Source of the DNA: a virus
DNA: 61,920 nt
Strand: one strand, 5' to 3'
Virus record (IMG/VR): IMGVR_UViG_3300044833_000104
Location: 1-61,920 of that record
Part shown: piece by piece, positions 7,037 through 14,751 of the stretch
Position numbering within the stretch: the first letter of the stretch is position 1
How the letters are laid out: the number at the start of each line of letters is the position of its first letter
The notes under the pieces: generated by a model
Seen by the model: the letters and a program-made list of their open reading frames with translations, nothing else
Told to the model about the DNA's origin: nothing
The model's database searches: none
Translations under genes and position numbers: made by a program

Positions 7037-7049
7037 AAAGCCTTTTCAG

Positions 7050-7170
7050 GGTGAGGCAGGGCAGGGCAAGGCGTGGTCCGGTTTGGCAGGGCGAGGTGCG
7101 GCGGGGTTAGGTATGGCAAGGGCTGTTGCATCTTCCGAGATGCCGTAAGTTCCCCGTCCGAAAGGGCGGG
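7050..7170 (+). repeat. GGYNN repeat array 2 with two hairpins
   Basis: Fifteen consecutive 5-base units from 7050 to 7124, every one beginning GG, third base usually C or T and the last two free. Then hairpin GCATCT-TCCG-AGATGC (7128-7143, a UNCG-type loop) and hairpin CCCGTCC-GAAA-GGGCGGG (7153-7170, a GNRA loop). The array starts 14 bases after the stop of the RAMP-like gene. Confidence 0.85.
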
Positions 7171-7190
7171 ACACATTAGAAGTTTTGTTG

Positions 7191-7287
7191 GGCAACGCAC
7201 GGCAGTGCAGGGCGTGGTTAGGCATGGATGGGCCCGGTCTGGTTCGGCTTGGTATGGCAAGGAGTTCGCATCCTCCGGGGCGCGAAC
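7191..7287 (+). repeat. GGYNN repeat array 3 with hairpin
   Basis: Fifteen 5-base units from 7191 to 7265, two of them with a first-base change (CGCAC, TGCAG). A hairpin follows: GTTCGC (7264-7269) pairs with GCGAAC (7282-7287), with an inner CC/GG closing the same TCCG loop as in array 2. It ends in the leader of the gene at 7312. Arrays 2 and 3 share the 3' end GGTATGGCAAGG. Confidence 0.85.
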
Positions 7288-7311
7288 AAAAATTCTAAGT
7301 AAGAGGTTTCG

Positions 7312-7758
7312 ATGCTTTCAAAATATCCGTTTGACTGGGAAGAGCTTCAAAAGGGCGACATACTAACTACCGAAGAATTGCAGCGAATCACCGGCAAGAC
7401 GCCGGGGTCAGATGAGTTTCGTTTCGCATGTATGACGTTGCAGTCGCTGATTCAAGACAAGACCGGCTTCACCGTCAAGTTGAAAGGCGACGAGACTTTG
7501 CAGGTTCTAACAGACGCGGAAGCAGCAGAGCATAATAGCCGCCTCTTCGGACAGTTCATGCGATCGATGGTGTCTCGTCATGCACTCAACTGCGAGGTTG
7601 ACGTGGACAATCTGAATCCAACGTCACGCGCGAAACATGATCGGACGCTAGTCACTCAGTCGCGCTACGTTTCCGCAATCGTACAAACGACCAAGGAAAT
7701 CAGGATAGCCAAGCGCGATGAAGTGCCGGGTATCGAATCGGAGACGGAGGCCCACTGA
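7312..7758 (+). CDS. Partner of the RAMP-like gene, unknown function
   Basis: 148 residues, with AAGAGG 7 bases before the ATG. The N-terminal 75 residues look like a small winged-helix or similar domain (DILTTEELQRITGKTPGSDEFRFACMTLQ, split by a predicted turn, then a hydrophobic LQVLTDAEAAEHN). The C-terminal half is helical and basic. It is preceded directly by array 3. Gene order RAMP-like, array, this gene suggests one functional unit. No enzymatic motif was seen. Confidence 0.65.
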   Translation: MLSKYPFDWEELQKGDILTTEELQRITGKTPGSDEFRFACMTLQSLIQDKTGFTVKLKGDETLQVLTDAEAAEHNSRLFGQFMRSMVSRHALNCEVDVDNLNPTSRAKHDRTLVTQSRYVSAIVQTTKEIRIAKRDEVPGIESETEAH

Positions 7759-8036
7759 TGGAAACCTCTCGCCGCATCCGCGAAGTCCATGAGCGCAGTC
7801 AGGAAGAAGTCGCCAGGCTGCTTGCCATCTCGCAGGCCCAGGTAGCGCGTGCAGAGCAGTCAGCTTTACGCAAGCTGCGCGCCAACCCCGAAGCGAAGCT
7901 GCTGATGCGGTATGTCTCCCAGCACCACACCGGCGGTACTTCTCCCTACGTGGAGCCAGCGCTCATGCGAAAGTTCGGCGCCGGTTGTGAAGATGCCAGC
8001 TTTCTTACTATCAGCGGTTTTGCACCCAATCTTTAA
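7758..8036 (+). CDS. Sigma-70 region-4-like HTH protein
   Basis: 92 residues. Residues 13-41 (SQEEVARLLAISQAQVARAE, then SALRKLR) match the helix-turn-helix of sigma-70 region 4, including the AxxKLR end. No region 2 is present, so it is not a full sigma factor. It may steer host RNA polymerase, as phage activators and anti-sigma mimics do. It overlaps the previous stop by one base. Confidence 0.65.
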   Translation: METSRRIREVHERSQEEVARLLAISQAQVARAEQSALRKLRANPEAKLLMRYVSQHHTGGTSPYVEPALMRKFGAGCEDASFLTISGFAPNL

Positions 8037-8051
8037 AAGGAGAAACACACA

Positions 8052-8609
8052 ATGTTAATGACAGAAATTCGCAAGCAGTCCCTAGGCGTTATTGAGCAGG
8101 TCAACGATGGTATCGCCGACCTCGCACGACAGGCTGAGGAGATTCTTGGCTATGGCGTGCTTTCAAGAAACTTCGTCACAACCGCAATCGAACTCACCAC
8201 TCTGCAGACTGCGCTCAAGGAACTCGATATCGATGTGATGGTTCCCGGAGATGTTCAGCATTACCAGAAGGAGCGGCAGATCGAGCAGACCAAGGCCAAT
8301 TTTGAAGTTTGGCTGAAGGATTTCATGTCTTCCGGTACGGCAGGTCGCTACAACCGATTCGATGGCCCTGCTTGGGTCGAGGAGAAGATTGCCGAGTACA
8401 AGCAGCCCATCCCGGAGTTTGTGCTGGCGAAGGCCGTTCAGATAAAGCAGCGAGTTCCGGACTGTGAGATTTACGTGGAATACCTGTCCGATCATCCGGA
8501 CCCGTTCCTCATCATAGCGATCCCAGAAGGTCGGCCTTACTACCCCGCGAAAGAACGCTACCACGTTGAGGTTTGGGCAGAACCGAAGTTCGAAGGTCGT
8601 ATCCGCTAG
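8052..8609 (+). CDS. Hypothetical protein of the recombination block
   Basis: 185 residues, ribosome site AAAAGGAG. The N-terminal half is helical. The C-terminal part (from about residue 120, VLAKAVQIKQRVPDCEIYVE to the end EVWAEPKFEGRIR) looks like a separate small beta-rich domain. It sits directly upstream of the ERF annealing protein. Function unknown. Confidence 0.6.
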   Translation: MLMTEIRKQSLGVIEQVNDGIADLARQAEEILGYGVLSRNFVTTAIELTTLQTALKELDIDVMVPGDVQHYQKERQIEQTKANFEVWLKDFMSSGTAGRYNRFDGPAWVEEKIAEYKQPIPEFVLAKAVQIKQRVPDCEIYVEYLSDHPDPFLIIAIPEGRPYYPAKERYHVEVWAEPKFEGRIR

Positions 8610-8670
8610 AGCAACGCCGGGGTGCGCATGGCAACGCACAAATCTTTTGGAACCACGGAAAGGAATACCC

Positions 8671-9414
8671 ATGTCCAGCACCGCACTCGCAAGAGAAGAG
8701 CGCCATGAAATTACTGTACAGCCCACAGTGATGGAGATTCTAAGCAACGCTGTGCTGTCTGGAAAGGCGGATGTTAGCGTGATCGAGCGCCTGACCAAAT
8801 TGCAGCGAGAGCAAGTGGAGTATCAGGCAATGGTCGAATTCAATGAGGCCATGCACCGCTGCCAACAACAGATGAGGCACATCAACACAGACATGCAGTC
8901 GGATAAGGGTCGGTATGCCAGTTACAAACAAGTGGATAAGGCGATCCGGCCCATCTACACCGGCGAAGGCATATCCCTTTCTTTCTCTGACGGCGAGCCG
9001 ATAGCTCCCGACACCCTGCGCCTCCTCTGCTACGTCTCTCGCGGTGGCTACACCCGCGTCTACCACAAAGATATGCCCATCGATACGAAGGGAGCCAAGG
9101 GCAATGACGTGATGACGCGCACCCACGCTCAAGCCTCGGCTGATTCGTATGCAAAGCGCTATCTCGTCAAGGACATATTCAACCTTGCCGTTGGGGAGGC
9201 CGATGACGACGGCAACGGGGGCGCCCCAATGGAAGAGACAGAGTTTGTCTCCTGGCGAGACAACATCCTCAACTCTGCTGACGAGGATGACCTGCGGAAG
9301 TTTTTCAACGCAGCTTTTCAAGAAGCGACGAGGGCCAAGGATAAGCTCGCGCTCCAATCTTTCCGTGACGCCCGTGATCGACGGCGCAAGGAACTAAAGG
9401 AGCAAGCTCAGTGA
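8671..9414 (+). CDS. erf: ERF-family single-strand annealing protein
   Basis: 247 residues from the ATG at 8671 (AAAGGA upstream). It has the ERF core: EYQAMVEFNEAMHRCQQQM, then KGRYASYKQVDKAIRPIY with the usual aromatic and basic residues, and the AQASADSYAKRYLVKDIFNLAVGEADDDG end that is typical of the family. It anneals complementary single strands in phage recombination and circularisation. The overlapping downstream nuclease gene completes a Red-like pair. The C-terminal 50 residues are charged and variable. Confidence 0.85.
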   Translation: MSSTALAREERHEITVQPTVMEILSNAVLSGKADVSVIERLTKLQREQVEYQAMVEFNEAMHRCQQQMRHINTDMQSDKGRYASYKQVDKAIRPIYTGEGISLSFSDGEPIAPDTLRLLCYVSRGGYTRVYHKDMPIDTKGAKGNDVMTRTHAQASADSYAKRYLVKDIFNLAVGEADDDGNGGAPMEETEFVSWRDNILNSADEDDLRKFFNAAFQEATRAKDKLALQSFRDARDRRRKELKEQAQ

Positions 9415-10139
9415 AAGTCGTTTCTTGCTCGCAACACTCCCACGAGTGGTTTGAAGCTCGCGTCGGCCATGTTACCGGCTCAGAAATGGGCGCCGTGCTC
9501 AACTACCTCAAGCGAGGTGGCGAGTCTGCGGAGCGACGCAATTATCGGTTCAAGATTGCCGCCGAACTGCTGACCGGCATGGGTCAGGGAGAGGGCTATG
9601 TATCCGCCGCGATGGACTGGGGCAACGAGCAGGAACCCTTCGCGCGTGTGGCCTATGAGGTGCGGAACAACTCACAGGTCAAGCAGGTGGGTTTCGTCCT
9701 TCACGATACGATACCGTTCTTTGGCGGATCACCTGATGGCTTGGTCGATGAAGACGGTGGGCTGGAGTTGAAGTGTCCAGAAACCACCACGCACCTGAAA
9801 TGGATGCTTGACGGCGTGGTTCCAGAGCAGCACCGGGATCAGATGTACAGCTACATGGCGCTCACCAGGCGGAGGTGGTGGGACTTCGCATCGTACGATC
9901 CGCGTCCGCTGGACCCACGCTATCACCTGTTTACCAAACGCCTCGACTGGGATGACAAGCGCGTAGGGGAGATTGAGGGCGGGGTGAAGCAGTTCCTCGC
10001 CGAAGTCCACGACATGATCGAGCGGATCAAGGGAGTATGCCCACTCGTTGACCAGTTACGCAAATCAGTGGATATCGAGTCGGAGCTAGGCATTACCGAT
10101 GACGACATTCGGTGGGCGAAGGAGCACGTGGGCCCATGA
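9411..10139 (+). CDS. YqaJ/lambda-exonuclease-type recombination nuclease
   Basis: 242 residues, GTG start overlapping the ERF stop, with AAGGAG upstream. The PD-(D/E)xK core is clear: WFEARVGHVTGSEM at the start (Glu15), GNEQEPFARVAYE, then SPDG with Asp109 and LELKCP with Glu119 and Lys121. It degrades one strand of duplex DNA to feed the annealing protein. The C-terminal extension is helical. Confidence 0.85.
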   Translation: MKVVSCSQHSHEWFEARVGHVTGSEMGAVLNYLKRGGESAERRNYRFKIAAELLTGMGQGEGYVSAAMDWGNEQEPFARVAYEVRNNSQVKQVGFVLHDTIPFFGGSPDGLVDEDGGLELKCPETTTHLKWMLDGVVPEQHRDQMYSYMALTRRRWWDFASYDPRPLDPRYHLFTKRLDWDDKRVGEIEGGVKQFLAEVHDMIERIKGVCPLVDQLRKSVDIESELGITDDDIRWAKEHVGP

Positions 10140-10438
10140 ACCTCTTCCGCATCCCTACTACCATCCGCAAGGTGTCGAAGCGCCGCAAGGCACGCTCTGG
10201 TAAGCCAGGGAAGCTCGGCATCGTGCGGCTTTATGGGGCTGCCAAGACAGCTTTGCGCCGGCACTGCTATGAGCGGGACCACGAACGGTGCGTCGTGTGC
10301 AAGAAGTGGCTCCCGTTCGAAGGGCCACTGATGGAGCGCATGCACATGGCGCACGTAGAAGGAACGGGCCGCGCTACAAGATGCTTGGCAACTCCATGGC
10401 CGTGCCGGTCATCCGGTGGATCGCTAGGAGGATTTTAG
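10136..10438 (+). pseudogene. HNH endonuclease, 3' end replaced
   Basis: Residues 1-75 look like the beginning of an HNH nuclease: LRRHCYERDHERCVVCKKW gives the first Cys pair and MHMAH the first catalytic His. After about residue 78 (EGTGR) the expected second Cys pair and final His are missing, and the frame runs into the remains of a different gene. It overlaps the exonuclease by ATGA. Probably inactive. Confidence 0.65.
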
Positions 10439-10491
10439 AAGTGGATTCGTTGCCCGCAACTACTGAAGCAAGCATAGCTAACCAAGTATAG
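10363..10491 (+). pseudogene. 3' remnant of a DNA C5-cytosine methyltransferase
   Basis: In another frame from the HNH remnant, bases 10363-10491 encode GPRYKMLGNSMAVPVIRWIA and about 22 more residues to the stop. This is the motif IX/X end of Dcm-type methyltransferases, whose R-x-LGNSxAVP helix closes the AdoMet fold. Nothing else of the enzyme is present. A deletion between an HNH gene and a dcm gene would give exactly this joint. Confidence 0.75.
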
Positions 10492-10503
10492 AGAGGGAAC
10501 GAG

Positions 10504-10731
10504 ATGAAATTTGGGCATAAGGAAACCGGGGATGTTCTTGAGGTTCCGCCTCCTGATCTTACTGGCAGGGCCGTGGTGCGCTTCAATGGGCGAACCGTGG
10601 AAAGAGTGCTTTATAGCGATGACGATGGAGGCTCCGTTACAACCCAAGATGGGCGAATTTTTAGCGGCGAGGAATGGACCGCATACCTTGTCGAACAGTT
10701 GAGAGTAGGAGCATGGAAGGTAATTCATTAG
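10504..10731 (+). CDS. Hypothetical small protein
   Basis: 75 residues, with GAGAGGG 7 bases before the ATG. Beta-rich, with repeated short turns (VVRFNGRTVERVLYSDDDGG). No family recognised. Confidence 0.55.
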   Translation: MKFGHKETGDVLEVPPPDLTGRAVVRFNGRTVERVLYSDDDGGSVTTQDGRIFSGEEWTAYLVEQLRVGAWKVIH

Positions 10732-10784
10732 AAAATTTCCTAGCCTAACCGCCCCGGCCCCAACGAATAGAGAGGAAGAGATCG

Positions 10785-11102
10785 ATGAGCGAATTGACGA
10801 AAGAACGCTGGCACTACCAAGAAGAGAGCGATGCCTACACCCACATCGTTCGCGGACCAAGCAATGAGCACATCGTTCAGTTGTCGCAGGATACGAGCGG
10901 GAAAGCTGAAGGGAGAGCCCGTCTTATGGCCGCTGCTCCTGAACTCCTAGAAGCGCTGAGGAAGGCAGAGGCGTTCATTGAGGACGAATTGAGTGTACGC
11001 AAGACATCATATCTGCCGGAAGGTTCGCCCTATATCGACGAAGCGCAGACCGTGCTCAATCTGGTTGCCGCAGCCATCGCTAAATCCGAGGCTACCCGAT
11101 GA
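10785..11102 (+). CDS. Hypothetical phage protein with RARLMAAAPELLEAL motif
   Basis: 105 residues, with AGAGGAAGAG upstream. It contains GRARLMAAAPELLEALRKAE, a helical motif common to many small phage early proteins of unknown role. Joined to the next gene by an ATGA overlap. Confidence 0.65.
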   Translation: MSELTKERWHYQEESDAYTHIVRGPSNEHIVQLSQDTSGKAEGRARLMAAAPELLEALRKAEAFIEDELSVRKTSYLPEGSPYIDEAQTVLNLVAAAIAKSEATR

Positions 11103-11827
11103 CCGACATGAAATCAGACGCGCTACCAGAGGGCCCGGAGAAGCAAATGCAAGAAAATATGCAGGCTGTTATTGGGGTCATCGAGGATTCGAAGAACACT
11201 CTTTGCGCATTCGACCACAACAGCACCTGCAATTGCGATCGGTGCGCGACTCGGGATCTTCTGGATGAAGCCATTGTCCTCTTGCGAAACGTTATTCCTG
11301 CCGCCCCCTCTCCCCTTCCCGTAGCGACAAGGGACAAAAGTGAAGGCGTGAGACTGGGTGCAATTCCTCCTCCGCCCGATCCGCCGCCGCTTCCTGTCGA
11401 TGAGAAATTCACCCTTTGGCTGGACGATGAGGGTGACTACATGATTCAGTCGCAGGTGAGGTCAGGGCTTCTCGCACATGGATCAACGCCGGAGGATGCT
11501 GTGTGGTGCATGAGGCAGGTGCTTGAATTGGCGGCATCACTTGTAGCCAATCCCGTAGCCGAGATGACAGACGAGGAAGCAGTCAGAGCGGTTTATCCAG
11601 GGGCATTTCCTCGCTCTGAAGCAACTAGTGAGGGCGCAGGGGCCGTTATTGTGCAATATTACACAGCTTCCTGCGGGTATGAGCATCTGGAGAACCTGAG
11701 CAGTCATATTCACTACGATTGCAGTAAGAGTGATGACCCGGATGATCCTGCGGAGGACGAGGCGTATTTGCTGGCATGGTCTGATGCCCGCTCCAAGCTC
11801 CAGCCAGTACCACCTAACCATCTTTGA
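11099..11827 (+). CDS. Hypothetical multi-segment protein
   Basis: 242 residues. An N-terminal helical part with a CNCDRC cluster is followed by a Pro-rich linker (PPPPDPPPLP, about residue 90), a FTLWLDDEGDYMI region and an acidic end. It looks like several small modules joined together. No function recognised. Confidence 0.6.
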   Translation: MTDMKSDALPEGPEKQMQENMQAVIGVIEDSKNTLCAFDHNSTCNCDRCATRDLLDEAIVLLRNVIPAAPSPLPVATRDKSEGVRLGAIPPPPDPPPLPVDEKFTLWLDDEGDYMIQSQVRSGLLAHGSTPEDAVWCMRQVLELAASLVANPVAEMTDEEAVRAVYPGAFPRSEATSEGAGAVIVQYYTASCGYEHLENLSSHIHYDCSKSDDPDDPAEDEAYLLAWSDARSKLQPVPPNHL

Positions 11828-11842
11828 TACGAAAGGGAGATT

Positions 11843-12205
11843 ATGACGATTTCTACAGAGAATGCTCCGACAAAACCAAAGATTTTCGTGTTCATCAACC
11901 AGCGTTATAGCAACGGAGATGAGGTCCCCTTCGCGATGGCCGAGGATGGGGCTGGTTTGGCATCGCACTTTTGCTCTGCTGGATGGGCGCGTCATGACAT
12001 GGGATTCGGCGGCTCTACATGGAAGCATGAGCACTATAACGCACATTACCCCAATGGCTGGGAGTTGGAGTGGGTCGATGATTTCGATTCTCACGAAGGA
12101 TTGAAGGCGGCTATAGCTCGGGCAGATGAGGCCGCAACGCCTGAACCAGAAACGCCTGAACCTGTAGCCCCTCTAGGGGAGAGCCCCAGTACCGAGAAGG
12201 AGTAA
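11843..12205 (+). CDS. Hypothetical protein
   Basis: 120 residues, with AAAGGGAG upstream. It contains KIFVFINQRYSNGDEVPFAM and a Trp/His-rich centre, then a low-complexity Pro/Glu tail with PEPETPEPVAP. No family recognised. Confidence 0.6.
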   Translation: MTISTENAPTKPKIFVFINQRYSNGDEVPFAMAEDGAGLASHFCSAGWARHDMGFGGSTWKHEHYNAHYPNGWELEWVDDFDSHEGLKAAIARADEAATPEPETPEPVAPLGESPSTEKE

Positions 12206-12208
12206 TGG

Positions 12209-12406
12209 ATGAGCATGACGCGCAATGAATTCAAGCAAGAAGCGGCAATCAGGTGTCTTCAAGCACTACTGGCGGGAAGCGAGACCTTCAGTATTCACAC
12301 GCCGCTCCGCGATGTAGCAGATCGAGCCGTTGCCCTTGCGGATGCCCTAACTGTCGCTTATGGAGATGCGGTACTGGAGGCATTCTATGAGGCCAAAAGT
12401 GAATAA
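12209..12406 (+). CDS. Hypothetical small helical protein
   Basis: 65 residues, with AAGGAG in front. All-helical (AAIRCLQALLAGSE, VADRAVALADALTVAYGD). No family recognised. Confidence 0.55.
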   Translation: MSMTRNEFKQEAAIRCLQALLAGSETFSIHTPLRDVADRAVALADALTVAYGDAVLEAFYEAKSE

Positions 12407-12449
12407 CCCTGATACCGAACTCTCCCCCCCTGTATACCGGAGGTAAGAG

Positions 12450-12977
12450 ATGCCGAATCATGTAATCAACGAGGTTATTTTTCATGGCGACAGTGAGTTC
12501 CGCCGAAAAGTGCGGAGATTTGCCATCAACGCCAACGGCGAGATTGACTTCACGCTGATGCTACCGATTCCGCTCTATTGCTGGCAGGGTGGAGTTAGCT
12601 CGCTACATCAGAAGAGGTTCCCTGACAACGCGCTTTATTGGTGTGCTAAACACTGGGGGACGAAATGGGGAGCATATGGTCAGAAGCCCATTGAGGAGAC
12701 AGAAGACTCGCTGATTCTCCGGTTCGATACGGCATGGAATGCGCCATTCGGCTGGCTTGCGGCGATGTTCAACGCGCTACAAGTGGGCTTCGAGGTCAAC
12801 TGGTTCAGCGAAGGCGAGAGTCGAGGCCATAGCGCAAAGTTCGACATGGGCGATAAGTGGGGCATGCAATACACCGAATTGGCGGAAATTTCTGATGACA
12901 TGCAAAAGCACCTGCACCTTCTCCGCTGGGGTGTCGAATCGTTCCCCGAAGAAGAGGAAGAAACTGAACCTGAGTAG
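12450..12977 (+). CDS. YubB/DUF1281-like ferredoxin-fold protein
   Basis: 175 residues. The signature of the phage and plasmid YubB-like family is visible: MPNHVINEVIFHGD at the start, FTLMLPIPLYC, WCAKHWGTKWGAY and LRFDTAWNAPFGWLAAM. The biochemical role of the family is unknown. It is the first of six genes preceded by the same TACCGGAGG leader. Confidence 0.7.
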   Translation: MPNHVINEVIFHGDSEFRRKVRRFAINANGEIDFTLMLPIPLYCWQGGVSSLHQKRFPDNALYWCAKHWGTKWGAYGQKPIEETEDSLILRFDTAWNAPFGWLAAMFNALQVGFEVNWFSEGESRGHSAKFDMGDKWGMQYTELAEISDDMQKHLHLLRWGVESFPEEEEETEPE

Positions 12978-12994
12978 CTATACCGGAGGAAGAG

Positions 12995-13177
12995 ATGGAG
13001 GATCGTTGTGGATGGATGTGTGAGGGCGGCGGCAAGCAGTGTATCTATCCTGCGGGACATTCAGAAAAAGTCCACAAATGGGGACCGTTGCCCGCGTGGG
13101 CATGTGCTTACCATGAAGACGATTCAGATAACGAAGAAGGGTTACAAGAGATGCCGCAGGTGCTTGGCAATCGCTAA
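12995..13177 (+). CDS. Small Cys/His protein
   Basis: 60 residues, leader TATACCGGAGGAAGAG. Three Cys and His pairs (CGWMCEGG, CIYPAGH, HKWG) suggest a bound metal. No family recognised. Confidence 0.5.
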   Translation: MEDRCGWMCEGGGKQCIYPAGHSEKVHKWGPLPAWACAYHEDDSDNEEGLQEMPQVLGNR

Positions 13178-13199
13178 TTCGCTATACCGGAGGAAAGAG

Positions 13200-13592
13200 A
13201 TGGAAGCACATTTCGTAACGTTTTATAGTCCTGGCACCTTTCTCCACGAAGAGAGCACCAAGCCGATTGAAGCTTGGGACGTGAAGGTTGCCTCAACAAT
13301 GGCCCGCGAAATCAGCGAGAGGTACGGTGCGAAACCTTTCGGGTTTAGGTTCACGACTCGGAGCCGGGAAGATAAGGATCTTGATTCAAGGGTTAGCAAG
13401 ACGAGTCGGATGTACTTCCTTGGCGGCAAGGTGGAGACGCTGGCACAGGTAAAGGCGCGGGCAACTCCTGATGACAGAATCCTCGTTTCCAATATGGAAT
13501 GCAAAGGCTATGAGCGCATCATTACGAACACAAACTCGTGGAAGGTGACAATGCCACTTGGGAAGAATGACATCGTGCTGGACTGGAAGTAG
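13200..13592 (+). CDS. Hypothetical protein
   Basis: 130 residues from the ATG at 13200, which directly follows a TACCGGAGGAAAGAG leader. A longer frame upstream overlaps the previous gene and is ignored. Beta-rich, with FYSPGTFLHEESTKPI and GFRFTTRSREDKDLDSR. No family recognised. Confidence 0.65.
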   Translation: MEAHFVTFYSPGTFLHEESTKPIEAWDVKVASTMAREISERYGAKPFGFRFTTRSREDKDLDSRVSKTSRMYFLGGKVETLAQVKARATPDDRILVSNMECKGYERIITNTNSWKVTMPLGKNDIVLDWK

Positions 13593-13612
13593 CTATACCG
13601 GAGGATACACAA

Positions 13613-13879
13613 ATGAGCGATTTACGAATTAAATGCATCCTGTGGGGTTGCTGGTGCGATGAGAATAGCGCTTGTCCCAAGTGTGGCGCGGCACTGTACG
13701 ACGCCGATTTCATTCAGATCGGCAAGCTGGCATGGATGCAGCGAGTGCGCGATTTCTTCAAGGGAAAGTATAGGTTCCTTGCCACCCACCGATGCCAAGT
13801 CTGCGGGAAGCACATGTGGTTTACGCGCTGGTCGCCATGCTGCTCAGATGAGTGTTACAGCAACTGGCTCCCGTTCTAA
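13613..13879 (+). CDS. Zinc-binding small protein
   Basis: 88 residues with three Cys pairs: CWCDENSACPKCG, CQVCGKH and CCSDEC. Probably two zinc ribbons. Leader TATACCGGAGGATACACAA. Confidence 0.6.
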   Translation: MSDLRIKCILWGCWCDENSACPKCGAALYDADFIQIGKLAWMQRVRDFFKGKYRFLATHRCQVCGKHMWFTRWSPCCSDECYSNWLPF

Positions 13880-13903
13880 ATTTGAGTACCGGAGGACACA
13901 CAA

Positions 13904-14122
13904 ATGAGCTGCGGAACAAGACTTTATTCGCACGATGACTACGAACTGGCAAGACAACTGGAGAGCGATGGAGAACACAGCCTCGCTCAAAGCATAAGGC
14001 GTGGCGATTGTCTAGATAGTTACGATCTTCGCCGAGCCGAACACGCCTTAGAGCGGCGAGGGTTGCAGAGGGATTGGGACTACAAGGAAGACCGCTGCCA
14101 TTGCTCACATGACAACGAATAG
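13904..14122 (+). CDS. Hypothetical small protein
   Basis: 72 residues, charged and helical, ending in a CHCSHDNE segment. Leader GAGTACCGGAGGACACACAA. Confidence 0.55.
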   Translation: MSCGTRLYSHDDYELARQLESDGEHSLAQSIRRGDCLDSYDLRRAEHALERRGLQRDWDYKEDRCHCSHDNE

Positions 14123-14145
14123 ATGAGTACCGGAGGACACAAGAG

Positions 14146-14322
14146 ATGACGACTGACATGGAAGATAAATGCTGGGCCGATGTCAAAGGTGAGCATATTG
14201 TGTGCACTCAAACCTACTGCCATGACGATGTGCCCCACATACAACACTGCGGGCGATGCGGTGAAAACCTAGACGAAGCTCAATTGGCTGTGATCGCTGC
14301 CCAACCCGTAGAGAGAAAGTAG
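14146..14322 (+). CDS. Small zinc-ribbon protein
   Basis: 58 residues with CWADVKGEHIVC and HCGRCGENL, giving about five possible ligands. Leader GAGTACCGGAGGACACAAGAG, the last of the six related leaders. Confidence 0.55.
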   Translation: MTTDMEDKCWADVKGEHIVCTQTYCHDDVPHIQHCGRCGENLDEAQLAVIAAQPVERK

Positions 14323-14327
14323 GAGAG

Positions 14328-14552
14328 ATGAAACGAAGCGTTCCTTGGCTACGGCTATCGGAATGGGTTGCAACTACATGGGAGCTACAGGCGTCTTTTA
14401 CGCCATCAGAGTCTGCAAATCATGGCCACTGTTCTGGTTTAGCAGTGTTCGGATGGTTTGGAAGCGTGGCAATCTTCGCGCTTGTCGTGACTCAATTACG
14501 GAAACGCGGGATCTTTCCCGGCGAAAAGAAAGCTGAGGCCTCTCATGAATAA
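14328..14552 (+). CDS. Small membrane protein
   Basis: 74 residues, with GTAGGAGAG before the ATG. One membrane helix near residues 42-58 (VFGWFGSVAIFALVV), basic after it. It overlaps the next gene by eight bases. Function unknown. Confidence 0.5.
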   Translation: MKRSVPWLRLSEWVATTWELQASFTPSESANHGHCSGLAVFGWFGSVAIFALVVTQLRKRGIFPGEKKAEASHE

Positions 14553-14751
14553 ATCGACCCCTAAGCCTGAAGAAATATCCCCAGCCTCGCCACTATGCGA
14601 GTGTGGCAACCCCATGATCAACAAGGATAAGTCAACCCCACAGTGGCAAGTCTATGACACCGTGTGCTCAAAGTGTGGTTCTAGAAGCCCTCAAGCGGCT
14701 GCGATGGTGCGAGAGATTATAGTGTCAAGTTTCAAGAAAGGTAAGCGATGA
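14545..14751 (+). CDS. Zinc-ribbon protein
   Basis: 68 residues with CECGNP near residue 18 and CSKCGS near residue 42, one zinc ribbon, then a basic helix (SSFKKGKR). ATGA overlap with the next gene. Confidence 0.6.
   Translation: MNKSTPKPEEISPASPLCECGNPMINKDKSTPQWQVYDTVCSKCGSRSPQAAAMVREIIVSSFKKGKR

Noticed and set aside
6300-7287. CRISPR array
   Set aside because: The units are 5 bases long with no spacers and no Cas1/Cas2; the period and hairpins are a different structure.
14345-14536. Alternative frame over the small membrane protein at 14328
   Set aside because: No ribosome site, whereas the frame from 14328 has GTAGGAGAG in front and joins its neighbours properly.
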